Below, in pieces: positions 8,175-17,861 of a DNA stretch of 64,000 nt. Position 1 is the first letter of the stretch, and each line of letters opens with the position of its first letter. The position numbers and the translations under genes are program-made. The notes beneath the pieces were generated by a model. The model was given only the letters and a program-made list of their open reading frames with translations, made no database searches and was not told the origin of the DNA. This DNA comes from Halomonas sp. LR3S48. GTDB taxonomy: Bacteria > Pseudomonadota > Gammaproteobacteria > Pseudomonadales > Halomonadaceae. The stretch covers positions 2,294,001 through 2,358,000 of the forward strand of contig NZ_CP107009.1 in the NCBI RefSeq assembly GCF_025725665.1. The letters run 5' to 3'.

Positions 8175-9992
8175 ATGCTGCAAAGTATTCGTGATCGTTC
8201 CAGAAGCTGGGGCGCCAAGATCATCGTGGCCGCCGTGGTAGTGACCATGGCGCTGTTCGGGGTCGAATCCCTGGTGGGCCTGTTCGGCGGTAGTGGTGAC
8301 GAGGTCGCCAAGGTCAATGGCCAGACCATCACCCGCCAGGAACTTGAAATGGAGGTGCAGCGTGCGATCCGTTCCGGCCAGGTGCCGCCGGAGCAGGAGC
8401 GGGCTCTGCGTGGCCAGGTGCTCGACGAGATGATCGGCGAGCGTCTGTTGCTTGCTTTCGCCGAGGACGGAGGGCTTTATCTCTCCGATGAGCAGCTCGA
8501 TCAGGTGATCGTGACGTTGCCGGAGTTCCAGGACCAGCGCGGGCGCTTCGATACCGACCTGTTTCGTAATCGTCTGGCCAGTGCCGGCTTCACGCCGGCC
8601 TCGTTCCGGGCGGCACTGCGTGTCGACCTCAAGCGCCAGCAACTCCAGCAGGGGCTGGCGGTCAGCGATTTCGTCCTCGAAAGCGAGCGCGAAAGGTTGG
8701 CAGCGCTGCAGCGTCAGACGCGTAGCTTCCGCTATCACGTCCTGACGGCAGCGGATCTCGCCGAACCCGTACAGGTCAGCGAGGCGGATCTCGAAGCCTA
8801 TTACCAGGAGAGTCGTGAGCGCTACCAGCGTCCCGAACAGGTTCGCCTCGAGTACGTGATCGTCGACCGCCAGGAAATGGCCGAGCAGATCGACGTGAGC
8901 GAGGAGGCCATCCGCCAGGCATGGGAGGAGCGTGGTCGGGATGCCGACCGCCGCGTCTCGCATATCATGGTCACGTTCGACGGTGAGCGCAGCCGCGACG
9001 AGGCGGAGGAGCGTCTTGAAGAGGTGCGCGAGCGGTTGGCGGCGGGCGAGTCGTTCGAGGAACTCGCCCTGGAGTATTCCGACGACCCCTCGACGTCCGA
9101 GCAGGGCGGCGACCTGGGCGTGATCAGCCGCGGTTTCTTCGGCGATGCCTTCGACGATGCGGCCTTCGCTCTCTCTCCGGGCCAGGTGTCCGGCATCGTC
9201 GAGACCGATAACGGCTTGCACTTGGTCAAGGTGACGGGACTGGACCAGACTCCCCTGGAGGAGGTGCGCGATGATCTTGCGCGTGAGCTTGCGCTCGACC
9301 AAGTGGCCGACGAGTTCAACCGTCGGGTTCAGGCGCTTATCGACGAGAGCTTTGCGGCCGATGATCTGGCGAGCGTGGCAGAGAGCCAGGAGCTCGAATT
9401 GCATGAAAGTGACTGGGTGTCGCGTGAGGGCGGTAGTGGTGTGCTTTCCGAACCCGGTGTCATGAACGAAGCCTTCAGTGAAGACGTGCTGGTCGAAGGG
9501 TTCAATAGCGAAGTCATCGAGCTGGATGAGGATCGCCGCATGGTGCTGCGCGTGGCCGAGCATCGAGAGGCCACGGTATTGCCGCTCGATGAAGTGCGCG
9601 AGCGTGTGGCGGCTTCCGTCGAACAGCGCAAGCAGCGCGAGGCGCTGCTCGAAGTGGCTCGTCAGCGGGTCGAGAGCCTGCGCGCCGGCGAGGAACTCGA
9701 ACTCGACTGGCGGCAGGTCGAGCAGGCGACACGTCAGCAGGACAATGTGCCTAGGGCCGTTTTGCAGGCCGCCTTCAGGCTTCCCCGTCCGGAAGGGGAG
9801 GAAGCTGTCTTCGGTCATGTCGGTGACGATGAGCGGGTTACCTTGATCGCGCTGGACAGCGTCGAAGCGGGTGAGCCCGACGAGCAGACCGAGGCCTTCG
9901 TGGCGCGTATGGCGGAGCAGTTGCGTACCCAGGCTTCGATCCAGGGCTTGAGAAACCATCTGCGCGAGACGGCCGAAATCGAGCGCTACTGA
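8175..9992 (+). CDS. ppiD: Periplasmic folding chaperone PpiD (SurA/parvulin-like)
   Basis: Inner-membrane-anchored chaperone that meets proteins leaving the Sec translocon. The 605 residues have a short basic N-terminus, one transmembrane helix (about 15-37), a SurA-N-like chaperone domain (about 40-200), a parvulin domain (about 258-353, starting RRVSHIMVTF and ending GLHLVKV) and a helical C-terminal region. The typical length is about 620. The start is the ATG after ATCGAGGCCTGC. It lies downstream of the hupB terminator and has its own terminator. Confidence 0.95.
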   Translation: MLQSIRDRSRSWGAKIIVAAVVVTMALFGVESLVGLFGGSGDEVAKVNGQTITRQELEMEVQRAIRSGQVPPEQERALRGQVLDEMIGERLLLAFAEDGGLYLSDEQLDQVIVTLPEFQDQRGRFDTDLFRNRLASAGFTPASFRAALRVDLKRQQLQQGLAVSDFVLESERERLAALQRQTRSFRYHVLTAADLAEPVQVSEADLEAYYQESRERYQRPEQVRLEYVIVDRQEMAEQIDVSEEAIRQAWEERGRDADRRVSHIMVTFDGERSRDEAEERLEEVRERLAAGESFEELALEYSDDPSTSEQGGDLGVISRGFFGDAFDDAAFALSPGQVSGIVETDNGLHLVKVTGLDQTPLEEVRDDLARELALDQVADEFNRRVQALIDESFAADDLASVAESQELELHESDWVSREGGSGVLSEPGVMNEAFSEDVLVEGFNSEVIELDEDRRMVLRVAEHREATVLPLDEVRERVAASVEQRKQREALLEVARQRVESLRAGEELELDWRQVEQATRQQDNVPRAVLQAAFRLPRPEGEEAVFGHVGDDERVTLIALDSVEAGEPDEQTEAFVARMAEQLRTQASIQGLRNHLRETAEIERY

Positions 9993-10009
9993 CCCTTCTG
10001 CAGGTCATG

Positions 10010-10039
10010 AAAGAGGGGGCCTTTGCTCCCTCTTTTCTT
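10010..10039 (+). terminator. Intrinsic terminator of ppiD
   Basis: AAAGAGGG (10010-10017) pairs with CCCTCTTT (10028-10035) and the stem runs into TTTTCTTT. It begins 18 nt after the ppiD stop. Confidence 0.85.
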
Positions 10040-10109
10040 TCTCTGGCATTATACCGTTATCTACCTGAGAAAAAACGACAGGCCGAGCGGCTGGTGGCGA
10101 GGGTCGCAT

Positions 10110-10127
10110 ATGTTACTCTATAACAGT
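10110..10127. promoter_or_regulatory. Predicted Zur operator
   Basis: The 13-bp core GTTACTCTATAAC matches the Zur consensus GTTATANTATAAC at 11 of 13 positions, and the flanking ATG...CAGT extends the match. It lies 20-38 nt upstream of a COG0523 GTPase. Zur repression of such genes under zinc sufficiency is known in other bacteria; here it is an inference. Confidence 0.65.
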
Positions 10128-10147
10128 TATGTTCAGCAGGAATCATC

Positions 10148-11203
10148 ATGAGCACGACCCCTCTCGCAGCCATCTCCGTTCACTTGTTCTCCGGCTTCCT
10201 CGGGAGTGGCAAGACCACGCTGATCCGTCGCTTGATCGAACAGAAGCCGGAGGAGGAGCGCTGGGTGGTTCTGGTCAATGAATTTGGCCAGGTCGGAATC
10301 GACCAGGCCATGTTCGAGGCGCGCGATGATGTGATCGTGAAGGGATTGCCCGGAGGCTGCCTATGCTGCCAACTCGCTTTCGTGCTGCAGGCGACCCTGG
10401 TCAACCTGCTTCATCGACATCGGCCCGACCGCCTCATCATCGAGCCGTCCGGGCTCGGTCATCCGGCCGGTCTGCTCGATGTACTGCGAGGCGAAGCCTT
10501 TGCCGACATCCTGCAACTGCGCGACATCGTGGTGCTGCTCGATCCCAGCAGGCTCGATGACCCGCGTGCTCGCGAGCATGAGACGTTCAACGACCAGTTG
10601 GCCATGGCCGATGCCGTGGCGTTGACCATGAGCGATCGGGCAACACCTGAGCAGTTGGTCGCCGCTCGGCATCACGCCGAAGCACTGTGGCCGCCCAAGA
10701 AATGGGTGGCCGAAGTTTCCCACGGCGATTTGCCGCTTTCACTGCTGCTGGAGAGCGGTCGTCATCGAGCGGAGACGGCGCGCAGGGTCAGCGGCGGGCA
10801 TGACTCGCTTCGCGATGCGGCTCGGCAGGTGGTGGTCCTGGATGGCTTCGACGAGGCCGTGCCGCAGCCAGGCAAGCCGCAGCAGGAGAGCGGCATGGCG
10901 CTTGGCTATCGTACCCAAAGCTGGCGCTGGAGCGCCGAGGATGTCTTCGATCTCGACTGCTTGACTCGGGTGTTGGACCGCCTGCCACCCAAGCTGCGGG
11001 TGAAGGGGGTGTTGCACACCGATGCCGGCTGGAAGCTGTACAACCGTGGGGATGGGGCGGCAAGTGTGTCCACCAGTGCCTGGCGCAAGGACTCACGCCT
11101 CGAGTTGATCGCGGAGGCGGAGCACATGCCGCCGACGGAAGAGACTCTTGCTGCCCTGCAGGCGTGCTGTCTGCAGGGTCAGAAGAGCGAGGTGAAGTGG
11201 TAG
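10148..11203 (+). CDS. COG0523 (CobW/ZigA/YjiA-type) metallochaperone GTPase
   Basis: G3E-family GTPase; members insert or deliver metals, and the Zur-controlled subgroup is thought to pass zinc to client enzymes when zinc is scarce. The 351 residues show Walker A GFLGSGKTTL (16-25), the diagnostic metal-binding CxCC motif (C71, C73, C74), and a C-terminal CobW_C domain (about 235-340). The start ATG follows AGGAA. A Zur-box-like palindrome immediately upstream favours the zinc subgroup over cobalt (cobW) or nitrile hydratase activators, and no cob genes are nearby. The gene ends 1 nt before the convergent lpxH. Confidence 0.9.
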   Translation: MSTTPLAAISVHLFSGFLGSGKTTLIRRLIEQKPEEERWVVLVNEFGQVGIDQAMFEARDDVIVKGLPGGCLCCQLAFVLQATLVNLLHRHRPDRLIIEPSGLGHPAGLLDVLRGEAFADILQLRDIVVLLDPSRLDDPRAREHETFNDQLAMADAVALTMSDRATPEQLVAARHHAEALWPPKKWVAEVSHGDLPLSLLLESGRHRAETARRVSGGHDSLRDAARQVVVLDGFDEAVPQPGKPQQESGMALGYRTQSWRWSAEDVFDLDCLTRVLDRLPPKLRVKGVLHTDAGWKLYNRGDGAASVSTSAWRKDSRLELIAEAEHMPPTEETLAALQACCLQGQKSEVKW

Positions 11204-11204
11204 G

Positions 11205-11975
11205 TCAATGAGGCTGCAGCGCGAACTGTCGCAGTACCGGGTCGCCGTCGGGGCCGATCTCGACTTCCCATCCCTGGGCCGGGTGCCAGTCGCCCAGCAC
11301 GATACGACGAGCGGGTTGCTCGTCGACTTCGAGTTCGTGAACGGCGGGTCGGTGAGTATGCCCGTGTATCAGTGTCGTGACACCATGGTCACGCATGACG
11401 CGCACGACCTCTTCGGGCGTGACGTCCATGATGTCCTCGGCCTTGTTGGACGTAGCATCTCCCGACTGCTGGCGCAGTGTCGCGGCCAGCTGGATGCGCT
11501 CGGCCAACGGCATGGCGAGTATCTGCTCCTGCCAGGCCGGGTTGCGTGCCTGGCTGCGAAAGGCCATGTAGGCTTCGTCGCGGGTGCACAGGCTGTCGCC
11601 GTGCATCAGTAGGACCGGCTCGTCGGCGAAACGCAACACGGCGGGATCGGTGACCAGTTTGGCACCGGCCGCCGCGGCGAAACGGTGGCCGAGCAGGAAG
11701 TCACGGTTGCCGTGCATCAGGTAGATGGCCGTACCGTCATTGGTCAGTTGGCGCAGCGCGCCGGCGACACGGATGGCCAGCGCAGCGTTGCCGGTGGGGT
11801 CCTGGTCGACATGATCGAGCAGGTCATCGCCGATCCAGGCCTCGAAGAAGTCACCCAGGATGTAGAGCGCATCGGCGCCGCTGGCGCGCCGAGAGAGCCA
11901 GTCGAGGAAGCCCTCGGTGACAGCGGGGGCGTCGGGGTGCAAGTGCAGATCGGATATCAGCAGGGTGGTGGTCAT
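11205..11975 (-). CDS. lpxH: UDP-2,3-diacylglucosamine hydrolase LpxH
   Basis: Peripheral inner-membrane metallophosphoesterase that makes 2,3-diacylglucosamine-1-phosphate (lipid X) for lipid A. The 256 residues show the calcineurin-like metal motifs SDLHL (D9, H11), [17 protein letters not shown] and HGHTHRP. Length agrees with the family (about 240). It follows ppiB on the same strand with a strong hairpin in between, the arrangement known from Pseudomonas. It converges on the COG0523 gene with a 1-nt gap and no visible shared terminator. Confidence 0.96.
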   Translation of the reverse strand: MTTTLLISDLHLHPDAPAVTEGFLDWLSRRASGADALYILGDFFEAWIGDDLLDHVDQDPTGNAALAIRVAGALRQLTNDGTAIYLMHGNRDFLLGHRFAAAAGAKLVTDPAVLRFADEPVLLMHGDSLCTRDEAYMAFRSQARNPAWQEQILAMPLAERIQLAATLRQQSGDATSNKAEDIMDVTPEEVVRVMRDHGVTTLIHGHTHRPAVHELEVDEQPARRIVLGDWHPAQGWEVEIGPDGDPVLRQFALQPH

Positions 11976-12017
11976 GGCCGTGTCTCGCAGGCTCAGGTCG
12001 AACGGAAGGGCGAGAGA

Positions 12018-12043
12018 GGCACGCCCGCAAGGGCGGGCGTGCC
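12018..12043 (-). terminator. Hairpin between ppiB and lpxH
   Basis: A perfect 11-bp GC-rich stem (12018-12028 with 12033-12043) with a 4-nt loop lies 12 nt after the ppiB stop. On the minus strand it is followed by TCTCTC, not a clean U-run. It may terminate ppiB transcription partially, leaving some read-through into lpxH. Confidence 0.6.
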
Positions 12044-12055
12044 GGCTGGGCGAGA

Positions 12056-12565
12056 TCAGCTGTCGCCGGCTTCATCCTTGATGTAGGCACGCTTGATGAC
12101 GACGTCCTCAGCGGGAACGTCGGCATGCATGCCGCGACGCGTGGTGTCCACGGCGGTGATGCGCTCGACCACATCCATGCCCTCGACCACTTCACCGAAG
12201 ACGCAGTAGCCCCAGCCCTGGATCGACTTGCCGCTGTGGTTGAGGAAATCGTTGTCGGCCACGTTGATGAAGAACTGCGCGGTGGCGGAGTGGGGATCCT
12301 GGGTCCTGGCCATGGCCAAGGTGCCGGTGAGGTTCTTCAGGCCATTGTCAGCCTCGTTCTCGATCGGGTCGCGGGTGGGCTTCTGGTTGAAATCCTGGTC
12401 GAAGCCGCCGCCCTGGATCATGAAACCGGGAATGACGCGGTGGAAGAGCGTGCCGTCGAAGTGCCCGTCGCGCACATACTGCTCGAAGTTGGCCGCTGAC
12501 TTGGGCGCCTGTTCGTGATTCAGGGCGACGGTGATGTCGCCGAAGCTGGTCTCGAGAATGATCAT
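12056..12565 (-). CDS. ppiB: Cytoplasmic peptidyl-prolyl isomerase B (cyclophilin)
   Basis: Cyclophilin-type prolyl isomerase of the cytosol. I chose the ATG at 12565 ([10 protein letters not shown]), preceded by AGGAAAAC; an upstream TTG would add six residues without family support. The 169 residues match the family (164 in E. coli). The motifs are [13 protein letters not shown], the active-site Arg in FHR, and QFFINVADN. No signal peptide is present, which distinguishes it from periplasmic PpiA. It is divergent from glnS. Confidence 0.96.
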   Translation of the reverse strand: MIILETSFGDITVALNHEQAPKSAANFEQYVRDGHFDGTLFHRVIPGFMIQGGGFDQDFNQKPTRDPIENEADNGLKNLTGTLAMARTQDPHSATAQFFINVADNDFLNHSGKSIQGWGYCVFGEVVEGMDVVERITAVDTTRRGMHADVPAEDVVIKRAYIKDEAGDS

Positions 12566-12595
12566 CGAAGTTTTCCTGTCCAAAAGGAGCGCGCC

Positions 12596-12626
12596 TTGGC
12601 GCCATGCATGGGCGTGGCGTTATAAT
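12596..12626 (+). promoter_or_regulatory. Predicted glnS promoter
   Basis: A perfect TATAAT (12621-12626) with a suboptimal TTGGCG (12596-12601) at 19-nt spacing. It would start a leader of about 88 nt that contains a perfect hairpin. Confidence 0.5.
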
Positions 12627-12639
12627 AGCGGTTTTGCAT

Positions 12640-12658
12640 CGACGCGCGAAGCGCGTCG
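12640..12658 (+). other. Leader hairpin upstream of glnS
   Basis: CGACGCGC (12640-12647) and GCGCGTCG (12651-12658) form an 8-bp perfect stem with a 3-nt GAA loop, a few bases after the predicted transcription start. No U-run follows, so a 5'-end stabiliser is more likely than an attenuator. Confidence 0.5.
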
Positions 12659-12720
12659 GATCATCTATATCCCGAGGCTCCTCCAGACTCGCGATCCAAC
12701 CAGAGGTTTGCCGCAACGAC

Positions 12721-14400
12721 ATGAGCACCGAAAACGCCAGTGCACCGAATTTCATCCGTAACCAGATCCGTGACGAGATCGAGGCCGGCCGTGCCGACAA
12801 GGTCGTCACCCGCTTCCCGCCGGAACCCAACGGTTTCCTGCACGTGGGACACGCCAAGTCGATCTGTCTGAATTTCGGGTTGGCCGAGCAGTTCGGTGGG
12901 GATTGTCACCTGCGCTTCGACGATACCAACCCGGCCAAGGAGGAGCAGGCCTACATCGACGCCATCAAGGAGGATGTCAGTTGGCTCGGTTTCGAGTGGG
13001 CCGGCTCGGTACGCTATGCCTCCGACTACTTCGATCAGCTTTATGCCTGGGCGCAGCATCTTGTTCGCGAAGGCAAGGCCTATGTCGACGATCTGTCGCC
13101 CGACGAGATTCGCGAGTATCGCGGGACCCTGACCGAACCGGGTCGCCCGAGCCCGTGGCGCGACCGCGACGCGGAGGAGAGCCTCGACCTGCTCGAGCGC
13201 ATGCGTGCCGGAGAGTTCAACGAGGGCGAGCGGGTGCTGCGGGCCAAGATCGACATGGCCTCGCCCAACATCAACCTGCGCGACCCGATCCTCTACCGCA
13301 TTCGCCATGCCCACCACCACCAGACCGGCGACAAGTGGAAGATCTATCCCTCGTACGACTTCACCCACGGCCAGTCGGACGCCATCGAGGGCGTGACCCA
13401 CTCGATCTGCACGTTGGAGTTCGAGGATCATCGGCCGCTCTATGAGTGGTTCCTCGACAATTTGCCGGTACCGGCCAAGCCGCGCCAGATCGAATTCGCG
13501 CGGCTCAACATGAACTACACCCTGACCTCCAAGCGCAAGCTCAAGCTGCTGGTGGACGAGGGCATCGTCGACGGCTGGGACGACCCGCGCATGCCGACCA
13601 TCTCCGGCATGCGCCGGCGCGGCTATACCCCGGCATCGATCCGCAAGTTCTGCGAGATGATAGGGGTCACCCGTGCCGATGGCGGCCTGGTCGACATTGC
13701 CATGCTCTACCACGCCATCCGTTCCGACCTCGAGGACAACGCCCCGCGAGCCATGTGCGTGCTCAACCCGCTCAAGGTGGTGCTGACCAACGTGCCCGAG
13801 GGGCATGAGGAGGTCTATGAGGTGCCGGGCCACCCTGCGCGCGAGGACATGGCCATGCGCCGGGTTCCGTTTACCCGCGAGCTCTACATCGACCAGGAAG
13901 ATTTCATGGAGGAGCCGCCGAAGAAGTTCTTCCGCCTGGCGCCGGGTCAGGAGGTGCGCCTGCGCAACTCCTACGTGATTCGCTGCGACGAGGTGGTCAA
14001 GAACGACGTCGGCGAGATCGAGGAGCTGCGCTGCTCGGTGGACTTCGACACCCTGGGCAAGAACCCCGAAGGGCGCAAGGTCAAGGGCGTGATCCACTGG
14101 GTCAGCGCAGCCCATGCGGTGCCGATGGAAGTACGTCTCTATGACAACCTGTTCCTCGTCGAACAGCCGGACAAGGACAAGGATGCCGACTTCCTCGAGC
14201 ACCTCAATCCCGAGTCGCTGCAGGTGTGCCAGGCCATGGGCGAGCCGAGCCTGGCCGATGCGGCGCCCGAGTCGCGCTTCCAGTTCGAACGCGTGGGCTA
14301 CTTCTGTGCCGACCGCCACGCCTGTCGCGACGGCAAGCGGGTATTCAACCGCACCGTTGGACTGAAGGACAGTTGGGCAAAGATACAGAAGAAGGGCTGA
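12721..14400 (+). CDS. glnS: Glutaminyl-tRNA synthetase
   Basis: Class I synthetase that charges tRNA-Gln. The 559 residues from the ATG at 12721 ([10 protein letters not shown]) match the family (554 in E. coli); the frame extends upstream through the leader but without a proper start. The HIGH motif is HVGH (41-44) within [15 protein letters not shown]. The KMSKS-equivalent loop reads LTSKRK (268-273), where E. coli has VMSKRK. Anticodon-binding beta-barrels occupy the C-terminal third. cysS starts 1 nt after the stop, so the two synthetases are surely cotranscribed. Confidence 0.98.
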   Translation: MSTENASAPNFIRNQIRDEIEAGRADKVVTRFPPEPNGFLHVGHAKSICLNFGLAEQFGGDCHLRFDDTNPAKEEQAYIDAIKEDVSWLGFEWAGSVRYASDYFDQLYAWAQHLVREGKAYVDDLSPDEIREYRGTLTEPGRPSPWRDRDAEESLDLLERMRAGEFNEGERVLRAKIDMASPNINLRDPILYRIRHAHHHQTGDKWKIYPSYDFTHGQSDAIEGVTHSICTLEFEDHRPLYEWFLDNLPVPAKPRQIEFARLNMNYTLTSKRKLKLLVDEGIVDGWDDPRMPTISGMRRRGYTPASIRKFCEMIGVTRADGGLVDIAMLYHAIRSDLEDNAPRAMCVLNPLKVVLTNVPEGHEEVYEVPGHPAREDMAMRRVPFTRELYIDQEDFMEEPPKKFFRLAPGQEVRLRNSYVIRCDEVVKNDVGEIEELRCSVDFDTLGKNPEGRKVKGVIHWVSAAHAVPMEVRLYDNLFLVEQPDKDKDADFLEHLNPESLQVCQAMGEPSLADAAPESRFQFERVGYFCADRHACRDGKRVFNRTVGLKDSWAKIQKKG

Positions 14401-14401
14401 C

Positions 14402-15811
14402 ATGCAGATCTACAATACGCTGACGCGGCGCAAGGAGACGTTCACCCCGATCGAGCCGGGCAGGGTGCGCATGTACGTCTGCGGCATGACCGTCTACGAC
14501 TACTGCCACCTGGGTCATGCCCGGGTGATGGTGGCCTTCGACGTGGTGACTCGCTACCTGCGCTGGCGCGGCTTCGACGTCACCTACGTGCGCAACATCA
14601 CCGACATCGACGACAAGATCCTCAAACGCGCCGAGGAGAACGGCGAGAGCATTGCCGCACTGACCGAGCGCATGATCGCCGCCATGCACGAGGACGAGGC
14701 GCGCCTCGGCGTGCTGCGTCCCGACCATGAGCCGCGTGCCACCGGTCACGTGGCCGAGATCATCGCCATGGTCGAGACCCTGATCGACAAGGGCTATGCC
14801 TACCCGGCGGCGAATGGCGACGTCTACTACCGGGTGCGCAAGTTCGAGGGCTACGGCAAGCTCAACAACCGCAACCCGGACGAGATGCGCGCCGGTGCCC
14901 GGGTGGAGGTCGACGAGCACAAGGAGGATCCGCTCGACTTCGTACTGTGGAAGGCGGCCAAGCCGGGCGAGGCGAGCTGGCCCTCGCCGTGGGGCGAGGG
15001 ACGGCCCGGCTGGCACATCGAGTGCTCGGCGATGTCCACCTGCTGCCTGGGTGATACTTTCGACATTCACGGCGGCGGGCCGGATTTGACGTTCCCGCAC
15101 CACGAGAACGAGATCGCCCAGTCCGAGGCGGCCACCGGCAAGCCCTACGTGAATACCTGGATGCACGCCGGCGCGGTGCGGGTGAACCAGGAGAAGATGT
15201 CCAAATCGCTGGGCAACTTCTTCACCATTCGCGAGGTGCTTGAGGTCCACGACCCCGAGGTGGTGCGCTACCTGTTGGTGGCGAGCCACTATCGCAGCCC
15301 GATCAACTACGCGCCGGATTCGCTGGCCGAGGCGCGCAAGTCGCTGGAGCGTTTCTATACCGCTCTCGAAGGGCTGGACCTGGAGAGCGGGGAGGAGTCT
15401 GGCCCAGGTGAGGCCGAAGGCCGCTTCGCCGAACGCTTCACCGTCGCCATGGACGACGACTTCAATACGGCCGAAGCGCTATCGGTGCTGTTCGACCTTG
15501 CACGCGAGCTCAACCGGGCCAGGAAGGAGATGCCCGAGAGGGCACCTGCCCTGGCGCGGGAATTGCGCCGTCTGGGTGGCGTGCTGGGACTGTTCGGCCA
15601 GGACCCACAGGCCTTTCTCAAGGGCGGCCAGGCAGCACTGCCGCTGTCCGAAGCGGAAATCGAGGCGCGCATTGTCCAACGGAGCGAGGCCAAGAAAGCC
15701 AAGGACTTCGCCGCTGCCGATGCCATTCGCGATGAACTCGCCGCTCTCGGCATCGTGCTCAAGGATTCGCGTGAGGGCACGAGCTGGGTCTTCGAATCGC
15801 CCGGGCAGTGA
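14402..15811 (+). CDS. cysS: Cysteinyl-tRNA synthetase
   Basis: Class I synthetase that charges tRNA-Cys. The 469 residues show the HIGH motif HLGH (36-39), the zinc ligand C27 in YVCGMTVYD, the HIECSAMS region with another zinc cysteine, and KMSKS at 265-269. Length is typical (461 in E. coli). The ATG at 14402 overlaps nothing but follows the glnS stop by one base, indicating translational coupling. A strong terminator follows. The glnS-cysS pairing is also found in Pseudomonas. Confidence 0.98.
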   Translation: MQIYNTLTRRKETFTPIEPGRVRMYVCGMTVYDYCHLGHARVMVAFDVVTRYLRWRGFDVTYVRNITDIDDKILKRAEENGESIAALTERMIAAMHEDEARLGVLRPDHEPRATGHVAEIIAMVETLIDKGYAYPAANGDVYYRVRKFEGYGKLNNRNPDEMRAGARVEVDEHKEDPLDFVLWKAAKPGEASWPSPWGEGRPGWHIECSAMSTCCLGDTFDIHGGGPDLTFPHHENEIAQSEAATGKPYVNTWMHAGAVRVNQEKMSKSLGNFFTIREVLEVHDPEVVRYLLVASHYRSPINYAPDSLAEARKSLERFYTALEGLDLESGEESGPGEAEGRFAERFTVAMDDDFNTAEALSVLFDLARELNRARKEMPERAPALARELRRLGGVLGLFGQDPQAFLKGGQAALPLSEAEIEARIVQRSEAKKAKDFAAADAIRDELAALGIVLKDSREGTSWVFESPGQ

Positions 15812-15830
15812 GTTCGCCTGTATCGACCAT

Positions 15831-15857
15831 CGCCCGGCCTCGGCCGGGCGTTTTCGT
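15831..15857 (+). terminator. Intrinsic terminator of glnS-cysS
   Basis: A GC-rich inverted repeat (15831-15839 with 15842-15850) is followed by TTTTCGTTT. It begins 20 nt after the cysS stop. It may also serve the convergent DUF1853 gene, which ends at 15864. Confidence 0.85.
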
Positions 15858-15863
15858 TTCTGC

Positions 15864-16853
15864 TCAGGGGAGAGGACGTGGGCGGGGCGGCAGCGGTATC
15901 TGCAACGGCCAACTGTCGTCGACGACGAAAATACGGCGGCGGCGAGCCGGGAGAGCAGGCTCGAGCAGCGCTATCTGGACCGGAGAGGCGGGACGCGAAA
16001 AATGCTGCGCCAGGCGCGCCTCGACGTCACGCAGTGGCAGAAACGCTTCGTCTCGCGGCAGCGCCAGCCAGTGGGGCTTTACCAGCCAGGCTGCGCGGGT
16101 CTGGCGTGTCAGACCATCGCGCAGGCGCCGCCAGTCGCGCCAATGCAGCCAATGGCCGCGCAGGTGGCCGGGTGCCGCCTCGTAAGGCGCGGTCATGGAC
16201 AAATACCAAGGGTAGAAGAGTACGCCCGGTATTGCCAACTGGCGCTGGAAGGTGGCCTCGGGGGTGGGGCCGATGTCACGTGGCTGGGTATGCAGACGGA
16301 TCGTCAGGCGGGTCTCGGCCCGCTCGGTCAGGCGCAGTTGGTGGCGATCGAGATGCTCGCGCTTGGTGGCCAGGCTGTCGGCGCCGCCGGGGCCGATCCA
16401 TCGCGCTTGGTCATTGGCCGCTCCGGGGCCTTCCGGCAATCCCAGATAGAACTTGATGGCCACTTCGAGGTGTACCGGCGTCGGGTCGTCGAGGCGGCGA
16501 TAGAGCAGGTCGAGTTCGCCCAGCGTGCGCTTGCCTTGATGGATGCGCAGGTTGTTGGCCAGCAGGCGAGTGCCCGGGGCAGTATCGAGCAGGTACTGCC
16601 ACAGGCGCTCGTGGTAATGACCCATGCGGCCATCGAGGGTATTTCCCACGCGTCGTTCCAGCGCATGGGGGTTGGCCTCCAGTTCGTCGAGGTAGCCGTG
16701 CAGGCGATGTTCCGCTCCCAGGCCGAGCGTTGCGCACGTGGGGCGTCCGGGCCAGGGCGTGGCGATGAGATCAGGGGCCAGCAGGATCCAGGCCAGGTCG
16801 CGTACCAGCGGATGATGACATCGGGCGAGCAAGGCGGCATCGTCCTCGGACAT
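15864..16853 (-). CDS. DUF1853 family protein
   Basis: Conserved cytosolic protein of unknown function, 329 residues, without signal peptide or membrane helix. Family hallmarks are LLANNLRIHQGKRTLGELD (97-115) and HLEVAIKFYLG (128-138). The acidic residues E113, D115 and E130 followed by K134 resemble the core of PD-(D/E)xK nuclease folds, but this is only a fold-level guess. The C-terminal half is Trp- and Arg-rich. It is convergent with cysS and divergent from the osmoprotectant operon, so context gives no function. Confidence 0.75.
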   Translation of the reverse strand: MSEDDAALLARCHHPLVRDLAWILLAPDLIATPWPGRPTCATLGLGAEHRLHGYLDELEANPHALERRVGNTLDGRMGHYHERLWQYLLDTAPGTRLLANNLRIHQGKRTLGELDLLYRRLDDPTPVHLEVAIKFYLGLPEGPGAANDQARWIGPGGADSLATKREHLDRHQLRLTERAETRLTIRLHTQPRDIGPTPEATFQRQLAIPGVLFYPWYLSMTAPYEAAPGHLRGHWLHWRDWRRLRDGLTRQTRAAWLVKPHWLALPRDEAFLPLRDVEARLAQHFSRPASPVQIALLEPALPARRRRIFVVDDSWPLQIPLPPRPRPLP

Positions 16854-16886
16854 GGTGGGCGTGGGGCTCCGCGTTGAGATCGGGAT

Positions 16887-16916
16887 CTGACAGCCAAACT
16901 GTACACGCCTTATACT
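16887..16916 (+). promoter_or_regulatory. Predicted promoter of the osmoprotectant ABC operon
   Basis: CTGACA (16887-16892), an 18-nt spacer and TATACT (16911-16916). The -10 region CCTTATACT would also suit RpoS. The orthologous E. coli operon is RpoS-dependent, but nothing here proves that. Confidence 0.6.
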
Positions 16917-16946
16917 CTACTGACATACACAACGGATGGTGGTGAT

Positions 16947-17858
16947 ATGAAACGCTCCTTGCCCGGCTTGGCGGCGCTGGCTGCCGCTTCACTGCTGCTC
17001 ACTGGTGGCGCGCAGGCCAACGATGCGGTAACGGTCTCTTCCAAGATCGACACCGAGGGCTCGGTACTGGGCCAGTTGATCATTCAACGCCTGCAGCAGG
17101 GCGGCATCGAGACCGAGGACCGGCTGCAACTGGGGGCCACGAGCATCGTGCGCCAGGCGCTGATGAGCGGCGAGATCGACCTCTATCCCGAATATACCGG
17201 CAACGGTGCCTTCTTCTTCGACATGACCGACAGCGACGTCTGGCACGATGCCGAACAGGCTTATGAGACGGTACGCGAGCGGGATGCCGAGAATGGCCTG
17301 GCGTGGCTGACGCCGGCCCAGGCCAACAATACCTGGGCCATGAGTGTGCGCGGCGACCTGGCCCGGGAGCACGACCTGGAGACTCTCGAGGACCTGGCCG
17401 AGTACCTCAACGAGGGTGGCGACTTCAAGTTCGCTGCCAGTGCCGAATTTGTCGAGTCGGAACAGGCGCTGCCGGCCTTCCAGCAGGCCTATGGTTTCGA
17501 GCTCTCGTCGGATCAGTTGCTGGTGCTGTCCGGTGGCAACACCGCCGCCACCATGCGAGCGGCCGCCCAGCAGACCAGCGGTGTGAATGGCGCCATGACC
17601 TACGGCACCGATGGCGGCCTCAATGCACTGGACCTGGTGGTGCTGGAAGACACGCTTGGCGTGCAGCCGGTCTACCAGCCGGCACCGGTGGTGCGTCAGG
17701 AGGTGCTCGATGCACACCCCGAGATCGCCGAGCTGCTCGAGCCGCTGTTCCAGTCGCTCGACCTCGAGACGCTGCAGGAGCTCAATGGCCTGGTGGCGGT
17801 GGAGGGGCTCGACCCGCGCCAGGTCGCCGAGGAGTATCTGGCCGGGCTACAGGACTGA
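16947..17858 (+). CDS. yehZ: Periplasmic binding protein of a YehZYXW/OpuC-type osmoprotectant importer
   Basis: QAT-family substrate-binding protein for glycine betaine-like solutes. The 303 residues start with a clear signal peptide (cleavage after AQA, about residue 24). The family-typical stretches VSSKIDTEGSVLGQLI near the N-terminus and SGEIDLYPEYTGNG follow. Gene order (binding protein, permease, ATPase, permease) equals E. coli yehZYXW, a low-affinity betaine system. The next gene starts 3 nt downstream. The substrate is inferred from family; choline or other quaternary amines are possible. Confidence 0.88.
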   Translation: MKRSLPGLAALAAASLLLTGGAQANDAVTVSSKIDTEGSVLGQLIIQRLQQGGIETEDRLQLGATSIVRQALMSGEIDLYPEYTGNGAFFFDMTDSDVWHDAEQAYETVRERDAENGLAWLTPAQANNTWAMSVRGDLAREHDLETLEDLAEYLNEGGDFKFAASAEFVESEQALPAFQQAYGFELSSDQLLVLSGGNTAATMRAAAQQTSGVNGAMTYGTDGGLNALDLVVLEDTLGVQPVYQPAPVVRQEVLDAHPEIAELLEPLFQSLDLETLQELNGLVAVEGLDPRQVAEEYLAGLQD

Positions 17859-17861
17859 CGC

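Noticed and set aside
12721..14400. GlnS signature loop reads TSKRK instead of MSKRK, possibly an inactive enzyme
   Set aside because: The first residue of this loop varies among active class I synthetases, the lysine is kept, and all other motifs are normal.
12661..14403. A 580-codon open frame antisense to glnS
   Set aside because: It lies entirely opposite a certain gene and reflects the codon bias of GC-rich DNA; composition is low-complexity and no family is recognisable.
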